Source of the DNA: Rhodospirillaceae bacterium | GTDB lineage: Bacteria; Pseudomonadota; Alphaproteobacteria; MPNO01; UBA2964 | Length of the DNA: 13,412 nucleotides | Direction: 5' to 3' | NCBI GenBank assembly: GCA_018660305.1 | Contig: JABJKO010000143.1 | Span: forward strand, 1-13,412 | Part shown: positions 8,129 to 13,412 of the stretch, piece after piece | Layout: each line of letters begins with the position of its first letter | Position numbering within the stretch: position 1 is the stretch's first letter | Made by a program: the position numbers and the translations under genes | Notes under the pieces: model-generated | What the model was told of the DNA's origin: nothing | The model's database searches: none | Seen by the model: the letters and a program-made list of their open reading frames with translations, nothing else

Positions 8129-8583
8129 CTCATTCGCAGGGTTGCTGATTTAGCCAGCGAGAAGCTGGTTAAGAAGCCGCTTCCGTGGAAATAACTCTCG
8201 GCGGGCTGGGTCAGATTGACCGTAACAAACGAATTGTTGGTTTCCCCTCCCGAACAGGTATCACCGCAACCCACTGCTCCCACGCCGGGGCATTCGCAGA
8301 AGGTGCTGACGGCGACGTTCAGCGTATTGGAATCGAGATTTCCCGACTTTACAGCAACGTCGGCTATCTCCGTCACCGCCGCCGGGTCCTTCATGGCATG
8401 TTCGACCGCTGCCCGCGCGGCGTTGGACAGCTTGGTATTCTGGGTCATGACAGCGGTAAATTCGATGGCGCCGACCACGGTACCCATCAGGAGCATGGCG
8501 ACCATGCCGAACTCGACCAGCACATTACCGCTTTCGCAGGAGGCGAAGCGGTTGAACATTTTAGGTTTTCTGATTTTCATCAT
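8125..8583 (-). CDS. TadE-like pseudopilin with cysteine-rich segment
   Basis: A 152-aa TadE-family protein. The N-terminus is basic, followed by CESG|NVLVEFGMVAMLLMGTVV, with Gly19 at -1 and Glu24 at +5, matching the G|XXXXEF pseudopilin processing motif and leading into a membrane helix. The post-membrane segment TKLSNAARAAVEHAMKDP is typical of TadE. A four-cysteine cluster, Cys96-x-Cys98-x7-Cys106-x3-Cys110, lies in the periplasmic part and could be disulfide-bonded. The two ATG codons in tandem (8583, 8580) overlap the TadG stop; AAGG eight bases upstream of 8583 acts as ribosome binding site. The next gene begins in an ATGA overlap at its end, so the three genes form one tight operon. 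Apparently a partner of the neighbouring TadE-like protein; stoichiometry is unknown. Confidence 0.88.
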   Translation of the reverse strand: MMKIRKPKMFNRFASCESGNVLVEFGMVAMLLMGTVVGAIEFTAVMTQNTKLSNAARAAVEHAMKDPAAVTEIADVAVKSGNLDSNTLNVAVSTFCECPGVGAVGCGDTCSGGETNNSFVTVNLTQPAESYFHGSGFLTSFSLAKSATLRMR

Positions 8584-9905
8584 TCGGTGACCTTCACGCC
8601 AACAATGGCAAGGGGCGTGATACCGGCGGTTTCGCAGCCCGTATTCACAATCTCTGTATTACCAACGAATTTGACCTGATTACCCACGATCTGCGTGCAG
8701 GTGGACCCGGCGGCGGAGTTCCCGCCGGACCATTCGATGGTCTGGCTGGGGGCATAGAGGGCACCCGTGAGCAGCATGGTCGAGCCGCCATTGAACTTGA
8801 GGCTCTGGCCCGCGGGGGCGAGCGGGTCCTGGTACACCAGAATTCCCTTGAAAGGGTCGGCCGGATCGGTGGGCGCCCGCAATATGACATCGGCACCACC
8901 ATTGATGGTGACCGTGCCGATAGCACCGGCATTTCCGGCGCTACTGGTCAGCACGAACGTCACGCCATCCTCGGGATCGGGACAGGAGCAGCGAACATAT
9001 GCGCTCGCGTTAAATTTTAGATCTCCTTCGTCGATGTAGTAGGTGCCCGGATTCAGCGTGATAACCGCACTGGTCCCGAAAGTAAGACCGGAGCAAAATA
9101 CGCCGGGATCGATTGTCGCGGTCTCATTTGCATAGGTCTTGCTGTTGTGATCACACGCCCCGAAAGTGGGTATGGTGATGCCCGCGTAGGGGTCCTGAAG
9201 AGGCCACGCGTTGATCGTGGGCGCGGAATCCAGAGATACCGTCGCGGAGCCCCCGATGGATATGTCGCCCGCCGTCCAAAGGGAGTCAGCATCCACAATG
9301 GCCGAGCCCGATATGCTAATGGCGGAAGAATCGGTCGAGTTCGCCGCCATGACGCAGCCATCCATCAGGATGGTAGGGTTGCCCTGGTTCATAATGGCGT
9401 TGCTGGCACTGGGGTCCATGGCGAGAACGCACGCTGTTCCGGTGGTCTCGACCGTGGCGACGCTGCGGGACTTAACCGAGAGCTGGTTCAGGAAAAGAGA
9501 CGAGAACAAAGGTTGTTGCTGCTCTGTTACGATGACTTCCACTGAGGCCTGGTTCCCCGCGCTCGGACCCGAGGTCGGCGGGTTGTTGATAACGATCGAA
9601 TGGGGCGCGGCGTTGACGTAGCCGTTGCGCTCGGCTTCTTTCAAGGCAGCGGCACTAACGACGCTATAGGACGGATTGCCTCGCCGGCGTTCATAAGCGC
9701 CGGAGAGCGCCGCGGCATCAGCCTGGGTCTGGATATTACGCTTGGATGCGTACCAGATCCCGGATTCGACACCCAGACCGATCACGCCCAGCAGAAACGG
9801 CAATATGAGGGCATAGGTCACCATAAGCGCGCCGCTGCGATCCCGCCCGAAGCGGGTCAGGCAATCGGATAGCTTTCTCAGGCCAGAAAATTTCACCCAA
9901 ACCAT
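8580..9905 (-). CDS. TadG-like Tad pilus assembly protein with repetitive beta-rich C-terminal region
   Basis: A 441-aa protein with an N-terminal Tad/TadG domain. Residues 21-52 contain DRSGALMVTYALILPFLLG and an inner-membrane helix, followed by the typical GIWYASKRNIQTQADAAALSGA segment. Unlike the two downstream TadE-like proteins, position +5 after Gly25 is Thr30 rather than Glu, so classical prepilin cleavage is not expected. From about residue 155 the protein changes character: Ser/Gly/Ala-rich beta-strand repeats (ISISGSAIVDADS, DISIGGSATVSLDS, VTINGGADVILRAP, LKFNGGSTMLLTGALYAP) with scattered Cys, suggesting a periplasmic or extracellular parallel beta-helix. The start ATG 9905 has GGAG nine bases upstream; the spacer is the perfect palindrome GTGAGCTCAC (9906-9915). 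First gene of the pseudopilin operon. Probable role: envelope component of a Tad/Flp apparatus. Confidence 0.85.
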   Translation of the reverse strand: MVWVKFSGLRKLSDCLTRFGRDRSGALMVTYALILPFLLGVIGLGVESGIWYASKRNIQTQADAAALSGAYERRRGNPSYSVVSAAALKEAERNGYVNAAPHSIVINNPPTSGPSAGNQASVEVIVTEQQQPLFSSLFLNQLSVKSRSVATVETTGTACVLAMDPSASNAIMNQGNPTILMDGCVMAANSTDSSAISISGSAIVDADSLWTAGDISIGGSATVSLDSAPTINAWPLQDPYAGITIPTFGACDHNSKTYANETATIDPGVFCSGLTFGTSAVITLNPGTYYIDEGDLKFNASAYVRCSCPDPEDGVTFVLTSSAGNAGAIGTVTINGGADVILRAPTDPADPFKGILVYQDPLAPAGQSLKFNGGSTMLLTGALYAPSQTIEWSGGNSAAGSTCTQIVGNQVKFVGNTEIVNTGCETAGITPLAIVGVKVTE

Positions 9906-9978
9906 GTGAGCTCACTCCAAAACCTCTCCCGTCGTTTGATAAATATGGAGATTTTTGTTTAGCGATCTCTTAAGAAAA

Positions 9979-10007
9979 TTTTCATGAATTTCTAATTTGG
10001 GTAAAAT
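9979..10007 (+). promoter_or_regulatory. Sigma70-like promoter for a candidate sRNA
   Basis: TTTTCA (9979-9984; 4/6 match to TTGACA), an exact 17-bp spacer, and TAAAAT (10002-10007; 5/6 match to TATAAT). It points away from tadG, into a region with no + strand gene, towards an intrinsic terminator at 10140-10161. The AT-rich background raises the chance of a random match. Confidence 0.35.
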
Positions 10008-10013
10008 TTTAGA

Positions 10014-10161
10014 TACTTGATCGCATATTGGCGGCGGCTGGCGCATGGAAAAATGGCGGAAAACAGCTGAAACTTGTGATCGGCCAGAAATCGGTCAGCT
10101 GCCTCGATAACGTCCAAAAATGGCTCGAAAGCGGACAATCGGCGTCAGAACGCCGGTTTTT
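10014..10161 (+). ncRNA. Candidate small RNA (about 148 nt)
   Basis: Inferred transcript between a promoter-like sequence at 9979-10007 and an intrinsic terminator at 10140-10161. It has no convincing reading frame; the only ATG frame (10045-10110) encodes 21 residues without a clear ribosome binding site. It contains a repeated AAAAATGGC (10049-10057, 10116-10124) and two CAGCTG boxes (10064-10069, 10096-10101) that could pair as a stem. A 7-nt stretch, TCCAAAA (10113-10119), is identical to + strand 9916-9922, so it is complementary to part of the tadG ribosome binding site. A match this short can be chance. No known RNA family was recognised. Confidence 0.3.
10140..10161 (+). terminator. 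Rho-independent terminator on the + strand
   Basis: CGGCGT (10140-10145), tetraloop CAGA, ACGCCG (10150-10155), then G and five T residues (10157-10161). The 6-bp stem is perfect and a T39-G56 wobble could extend it. No annotated + strand gene lies upstream, which suggests a noncoding transcript. Read on the minus strand, the hairpin lies about 45 nt after the binding-protein stop but has no T-run, so it would serve that gene poorly. Confidence 0.5.
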
Positions 10162-10199
10162 CCCGGGGCAGGGGCCGTTTGTACAATGCCGCTGCTGTT

Positions 10200-11123
10200 C
10201 TAAACGCCTGTCCACAGGGGGCAGCAACGGCTGGCGACCACCTGATCATAGGATACCGGCCCACTCAGCTGACCGACGGATTGCGCGAAGCTATTAAGGC
10301 GTAGAACCGCTTCTTCGGTAATGGCGGGATCATAGAATTGGGCATCGCGCTCGACGATTGCCGCGATTAAAGCAGCGGATTCCGACGGAAATATGCGGTT
10401 GCCCACCTCGCGTGCCAGGGATGGATCAGCGCGTAACGCCTTCTGCGCCTTGACGATGGCGCGCACCGCGGCGTCGATCGCCTCCGGCTCACGGGCGAGA
10501 TAATCGTCGGTGGTCGCCAGCCCGGCGAAGGTCGCAAAGCGGATGTCGCCGGGGTCGTCGCCCCGCCTGACGTCCACGTGAATCTTGCCAATTCTGCTTG
10601 TGACGGCGGTCTCGGCACCCATGGCATTGGCCCAGAATCCGTCGATTTTCCCTTCCTGGAGCCCCTGTGCCGCGAATACGCCAAACGACACGTCGCGTTC
10701 CTTGGCGCCCGGCAACTCTATGATCTCCAAATCGTTTTCCGGATCCAGCCCGCCACTGCGCAGCATCTGCTTGAACACCAGATCCGGCCCCTCCGCGGCG
10801 GTAAAACGTAATCCGCGCAGGGACTTAACATCACCGCGCTCCACCGCGAGATCGGCGCGGACTGTCAGGAGCCAGGGCGTGCCCTGGGACAGAGCCACGC
10901 AGATTTTGGCCTCTTTCCAGTCGGTGAATTCGGTGAGGACATCAAACACCGAACCGGCGATCATGGCATCGGCCGAGCCCTCGCGGAGCGCCCGTGTGGA
11001 GCCCATGGCCGACACGAGCTCGATCCGGGCATCAACCCCTTCTTCCTTGAAAAATCCGAGCTCGTCGGCGGCCAGCGCCGGAAAGCATGTATTACTGACG
11101 AGATCGACGGCTGCGATGCGCAT
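10200..11123 (-). CDS. NMT1/THI5-like substrate-binding-fold protein without signal peptide
   Basis: A 307-aa protein of the NMT1/THI5-like (SsuA/TauA-type) periplasmic-binding fold. Family features include the N-terminal strand-loop-helix MRIAAVDLVSNTCFPALAADELGFFKEEGVDARIEL, a second-lobe opening DVKSLRGLRFTAAEG, and IDGFWANAMGAETAV. Members usually deliver sulfonates, nitrate or pyrimidine precursors to ABC transporters, but no permease or ATPase gene is nearby. There is no signal peptide: the protein starts directly with the first fold strand. The only longer start is a TTG at 11150 adding nine polar residues, and an in-frame TAA lies just before it. ATG 11123 is chosen, with AAGGA nine bases upstream. 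The C-terminus ends with Cys-Cys (SRCCPLWTGV). It could be cytoplasmic and act as a ligand sensor or enzyme. Ligand unknown. It follows the methyltransferase by 91 bp on the same strand. Confidence 0.8.
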   Translation of the reverse strand: MRIAAVDLVSNTCFPALAADELGFFKEEGVDARIELVSAMGSTRALREGSADAMIAGSVFDVLTEFTDWKEAKICVALSQGTPWLLTVRADLAVERGDVKSLRGLRFTAAEGPDLVFKQMLRSGGLDPENDLEIIELPGAKERDVSFGVFAAQGLQEGKIDGFWANAMGAETAVTSRIGKIHVDVRRGDDPGDIRFATFAGLATTDDYLAREPEAIDAAVRAIVKAQKALRADPSLAREVGNRIFPSESAALIAAIVERDAQFYDPAITEEAVLRLNSFAQSVGQLSGPVSYDQVVASRCCPLWTGV

Positions 11124-11214
11124 CTGGTTGATTCCTTTGGCGTTTTTCAAACGATCTTATGGGACCGGGACTAGCATCGCCAATTGTGCCGGTTTTGTCA
11201 CCTGTATGATGGCC

Positions 11215-11850
11215 TCAGCTTGCCGGTTTGCGCCAGACGGACGCTAGCCAGCGTTGTTCCTCATGGGGCACGCCGGCCGGCCGGTAATAGTGGTGAATGG
11301 GCTCGAATCCGGCCTTTTTGACTAGGGTGAGCCAGGTTTCATCCCGGTAATAGACCCCGAAACGCTTTCCCGCGACGTCTTCCTCGTCATTGCCACGGGG
11401 CATGGACGAAAACAGGATCCCGGCCGGAACCAGACTGGCCAGTATGGCCTGAAGAACGGCACCAATGCGCTCTCTTGGCACGTGAAACAGGGACGCATTG
11501 GCGAAAATTCCATCAAACCGGTCCTTTGGGAGGTCCGGTTCGGTAAAATCCTGGATCCAGATCTCGGCGCCGGAATGATCCCTGGCCATGGCGGCGAAGG
11601 CCTGAGATCCCTCCAGACCGACCGGTTCATGCCCCAAATCCCTGAAATAGCGGAGATCCCGGCCCGGTCCGCAGCCATAATCCAGCAGGCGGAAGGGGGG
11701 CTCGCCGGGGATGGCCTCGAGCAGGGCGGCATAGTTCTGGGAGACGTCATGATCCCGTGTGCCTTCCCAAAATGCCGCGGCGTTCTGGTCATAATGCCGG
11801 ATGGTGGAGTCGGTCAGTTCCTTCAGTTTGGGATCGGTCGGATCGGTCAT
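11215..11850 (-). CDS. Class I SAM-dependent methyltransferase
   Basis: A 211-aa Rossmann-fold methyltransferase; the substrate is unknown. Motif I LLDYGCGPGRDL binds S-adenosylmethionine (DYGCGPG at residues 57-63). Glu80 (VGLEG) at the end of strand 2 is placed to bind the ribose hydroxyls, and Asp101 (WIQDF) the adenine region. The FDGIFANASLFHVPRE segment forms strand 4 and the post-motif, and the C-terminal strands end with HHYYRPAGVPHEEQRWLASV. The length is normal for a stand-alone small-molecule or protein methyltransferase. The frame is open to a GTG at 11877, but ATG 11850 is preferred; AGGA lies 13 bases upstream, so initiation looks weak. The binding-protein gene follows after 91 bp on the same strand, with no terminator seen between, so they may be co-transcribed. 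A TATAAT box on this strand lies 69 bp upstream. Confidence 0.88.
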   Translation of the reverse strand: MTDPTDPKLKELTDSTIRHYDQNAAAFWEGTRDHDVSQNYAALLEAIPGEPPFRLLDYGCGPGRDLRYFRDLGHEPVGLEGSQAFAAMARDHSGAEIWIQDFTEPDLPKDRFDGIFANASLFHVPRERIGAVLQAILASLVPAGILFSSMPRGNDEEDVAGKRFGVYYRDETWLTLVKKAGFEPIHHYYRPAGVPHEEQRWLASVWRKPAS

Positions 11851-12057
11851 GGGCTGTGATTTATCCTGTAAAAACACGGAACTTATAAAATCAGCTACAC
11901 TTTATAATAACAAATAACATTATAAAAATGATGTAACCCTTTATTATCACAAGAAATTACGTAAATTAAGAGCATAGGGAGTAGTGAATCCGCCGTTAAT
12001 CATTCATTAAGCATAGCACGCAAATCATAGGGCATCGGAATCTATGGGGGGCGAGTA
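11851..12057. promoter_or_regulatory. AT-rich divergent promoter region
   Basis: A 207-bp gap between the methyltransferase (-) and the TPR-SPOR lipoprotein gene (+). Its centre is much more AT-rich than the genes. A perfect 8-bp inverted repeat, TTTATAAT (11901-11908) and ATTATAAA (11919-11926), contains a consensus TATAAT on each strand (11903-11908 on +, 11919-11924 on -). No good -35 lies at the right distance for either. Another inverted repeat, TTAAT-CATTC-ATTAA, is at 11996-12010. CATAG (12026-12030) and CTATG (12042-12046) could form a weak stem just before the ribosome binding site of the + gene. Confidence 0.45.
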
Positions 12058-13412
12058 ATGCGCCATTTCGTGCTGCAGTTGATGCGCGGACTACTATTTT
12101 GTTTGGTCGCGATATCGGTAACCGCGTGTTCGGACCTGGTACAGGAGTTACAGGGCGAACAGTCGGGCATGTACCCGGCATTGCAATCCAAGGTTAAGAT
12201 CACGGAACTTGCCCGGATCGACAAAATTCGCATGCGTGTCGCGCAGAATGCCCTGTCCAACGAGGATTATGATACGGCAATCCGCTTCTTTAATTCTGTT
12301 CATGAGAGCGCCCCTGTTAACCCTCTGCCCCTGATCGGGCTGGGCGAGGCCAATCTCGCCCTTGGCAAGCTCCATGAGGCGGAAACCGCCTACCGCAGTG
12401 CCGTCAGGGTGGATCCCCGCTCTGCCAGGGCTCTGGAGGGTCTAGGCACGGTCCTGGTCTCGCGCAGCGCCTTCGAGGATGCCATCGATCATTTCAACCG
12501 GTCCCTGGCCCAGGTGCCGTCGGCGTCACTGCACAACAAGCTCGGCGTCGCCCACGATCTGAAAGGCGATGGAATCGGTGCCCAGCGGCATTACCGGGCT
12601 GCCCTGGTCCTTGATCCCAACATTGTCAGCGCCCGCAACAATTTGGCCCTGTCCCTGGTGGTTTCTCAGGCTTATGACGAGGCCATCGGCGAGATGGAAC
12701 AGGTCGCGGCCCATCCCGACTCGACAGCCCGCCATAAGCAGAATCTGGCGTTTGTCTACGGAATGGCCGGGCGCTTCGATTCCGCCTCGGCGACGCTCCG
12801 GGAAAATGGCGTATCTCAGGACGAAATTACGCAGAACCGGTCGATTTACAGCCGCATGCGTGACATGGCCAAGAAGGGCAATCGTACCGAATTATTGGCC
12901 TTTCTCCGCAATGCCGAGCCGGGCGACAACCTTCCCGAAGTGGATCTGAGCCAGCCTGCGGCGGTCTCTTCCGATCTGGCAAGCGCTTCGCCCGACGCGC
13001 CGCCCGAGGTCCCCATGACAAACGGATCCGCGGCCAGTTCAATGAGTCAGGACACTCTTCGTAAAGAAGATAAGGTATTACCACCTAATGCGATGGAAAA
13101 TATATCGAAACTTCCTGATAATATTTCCGAAAAACCGGGCGATATGTCTCCTGCACCCGGCAAGAAAATGCCGGAGCCGCTGCCAGAGACGCTGCCGGAG
13201 CCAATCACAAAACCGGTGACAAAACCGGTGACAGAACCTGCACCGGAAACCGCACCGGAAACCAAAATGGCGAAACTGTCCGATGCCGCCCAGCCAATAG
13301 CCGTCAAGACGCCGGTCAGCCTGCCTGACGTGGATCTGGCGACCGGTCCGTATCGAATTCAGCTTGCCTCCTACAGAACGTCCAAAAACACCGCGCGGGG
13401 CCAGAATGTTCT
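12058..13412 (+). CDS. TadD-like TPR lipoprotein with C-terminal SPOR domain (partial, runs off the right edge)
   Basis: An open frame of 451 codons runs to the window end with no stop. The N-terminus is a lipoprotein signal: hydrophobic LLFCLVAISVTAC with lipobox VTA|C, lipidated Cys24 and Ser at +2, consistent with outer-membrane sorting. Residues about 62-260 are TPR repeats (LIGLGEANLALGKLHEAETA, ALEGLGTVLVSRSAFEDAID, ARNNLALSLVVSQAYDEAIG). The ending HKQNLAFVYGMAGRFDSA is like TadD, the Tad-locus TPR lipoprotein. A Pro/Glu/Thr/Lys linker (about 300-428) leads to YRIQLASYRTSKNTARGQNV from residue 432, the start of a SPOR domain, which in known members binds denuded peptidoglycan. ATG 12058 is preceded by a G-rich GGGGGGCGAG. 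The two modules suggest an outer-membrane or septal anchor; the TadD link rests on sequence style and the nearby pseudopilin operon. Confidence 0.82.
   Translation, partial: MRHFVLQLMRGLLFCLVAISVTACSDLVQELQGEQSGMYPALQSKVKITELARIDKIRMRVAQNALSNEDYDTAIRFFNSVHESAPVNPLPLIGLGEANLALGKLHEAETAYRSAVRVDPRSARALEGLGTVLVSRSAFEDAIDHFNRSLAQVPSASLHNKLGVAHDLKGDGIGAQRHYRAALVLDPNIVSARNNLALSLVVSQAYDEAIGEMEQVAAHPDSTARHKQNLAFVYGMAGRFDSASATLRENGVSQDEITQNRSIYSRMRDMAKKGNRTELLAFLRNAEPGDNLPEVDLSQPAAVSSDLASASPDAPPEVPMTNGSAASSMSQDTLRKEDKVLPPNAMENISKLPDNISEKPGDMSPAPGKKMPEPLPETLPEPITKPVTKPVTEPAPETAPETKMAKLSDAAQPIAVKTPVSLPDVDLATGPYRIQLASYRTSKNTARGQNV
13168..13263 (+). repeat. Eight 12-bp units encoding a Pro-Glu-Thr-Lys linker
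   Basis: Eight consecutive four-codon units encode MPEP, LPET, LPEP, ITKP, VTKP, VTEP, APET, APET. Two adjacent pairs are identical at the DNA level: ACAAAACCGGTG at 13207-13218 and 13219-13230, and GCACCGGAAACC at 13240-13251 and 13252-13263. The units lie in frame in the linker before the SPOR domain. This is a typical slippage or duplication product, and repeat number may vary between strains without breaking the frame. Confidence 0.85.

Larger units (their letters stand above)
9906..10199. other. Intergenic region upstream of the tadG-like gene
   Basis: A 294-bp gap with no convincing protein gene. The half next to tadG is AT-rich (about 9935-10020) and contains two perfect AAAATTTT boxes (9975-9982 and 10003-10010). 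The first sits inside the palindrome GAAAATTTTC (9974-9983). The operon promoter on the minus strand should lie here, but no clear -35/-10 pair was found for it. The other half holds the possible + strand sRNA and terminator described separately. A TTG-started frame at 10028-10297 runs into the neighbouring gene and looks spurious. Confidence 0.5.

Noticed and set aside
9905..9916. CRP-like site (TGTGA...TCACT) before tadG
   Set aside because: The half-sites are two bases apart instead of six, so it does not match the CRP consensus.
10208..10216. DnaA-box-like TGTCCACAG
   Set aside because: Single mismatched copy inside the binding-protein coding end, with no cluster or AT-rich unwinding region typical of an origin.
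10028..10297. 89-aa plus-strand frame starting at TTG in the tadG upstream gap
   Set aside because: Runs across the terminator hairpin and into the antisense of the binding-protein gene; weak start codon and no recognisable domain.
10200..11123. Assignment as the THI5 pyrimidine synthase
   Set aside because: The CCCFC-type motif described for fungal THI5 is not present; only a terminal Cys-Cys is seen, so only the fold family is claimed.
12044..12060. Tiny upstream frame (ATG GGG GGC GAG TAA) overlapping the lipoprotein start
   Set aside because: Only four codons made of the G-rich ribosome binding region; most likely incidental.

Overview
The window looks like chromosomal DNA of a moderately GC-rich alphaproteobacterium. 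The basis is the order recG | sdhE-mfd, an arrangement I recall as common in Alphaproteobacteria, a DUF502 membrane protein beside recG, and Tad-type pseudopilin genes of alphaproteobacterial style. I cannot name a genus. No rRNA, tRNA, CRISPR array, insertion sequence or phage gene was seen.

Layout. 1-159: intergenic DNA with three inverted repeats, one a possible terminator. 160-624 (-): secreted TPR protein. 625-914: divergent promoter region. 915-1700 (+): DUF502 membrane protein, tail to tail with recG (1704-3785, -). A shared upstream region with a good sigma70-like promoter separates recG from the + strand pair sdhE (3860-4135) and mfd (4132-7647), whose ends overlap. 7679-9905 (-): a tight three-gene set, tadG-like then two tadE-like genes, joined by ATGA-type overlaps. 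9906-10199: AT-rich intergenic DNA that may encode a small + strand RNA with its own promoter and terminator. 10200-11123 (-): an NMT1/THI5-like periplasmic-binding-fold protein with no signal peptide. 11215-11850 (-): a class I SAM-dependent methyltransferase. 11851-12057: AT-rich divergent promoter region with back-to-back TATAAT boxes. 12058 to the right edge (+): a TadD-like TPR lipoprotein running into a SPOR domain, cut by the window end.

How the genes work together. The left half is housekeeping: RecG remodels stalled forks, Mfd removes stalled RNA polymerase and recruits nucleotide excision repair, and SdhE flavinylates succinate dehydrogenase. The right half is accessory, with parts of a Tad/Flp-type apparatus (pseudopilin-like TadE proteins, TadG, TadD-like TPR lipoprotein) on both sides of an unrelated-looking methyltransferase/binding-protein pair. 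No TadA ATPase, RcpA/CpaC secretin, TadB/C, Flp pilin or TadV peptidase is in view, so the main locus may lie to the right or elsewhere.

The best candidates for something new are the possible sRNA upstream of the pseudopilin genes, the TadD-like/SPOR lipoprotein with its 12-bp repeat linker, and the binding protein that cannot have a classical signal peptide. No clear multi-gene undescribed system is visible.
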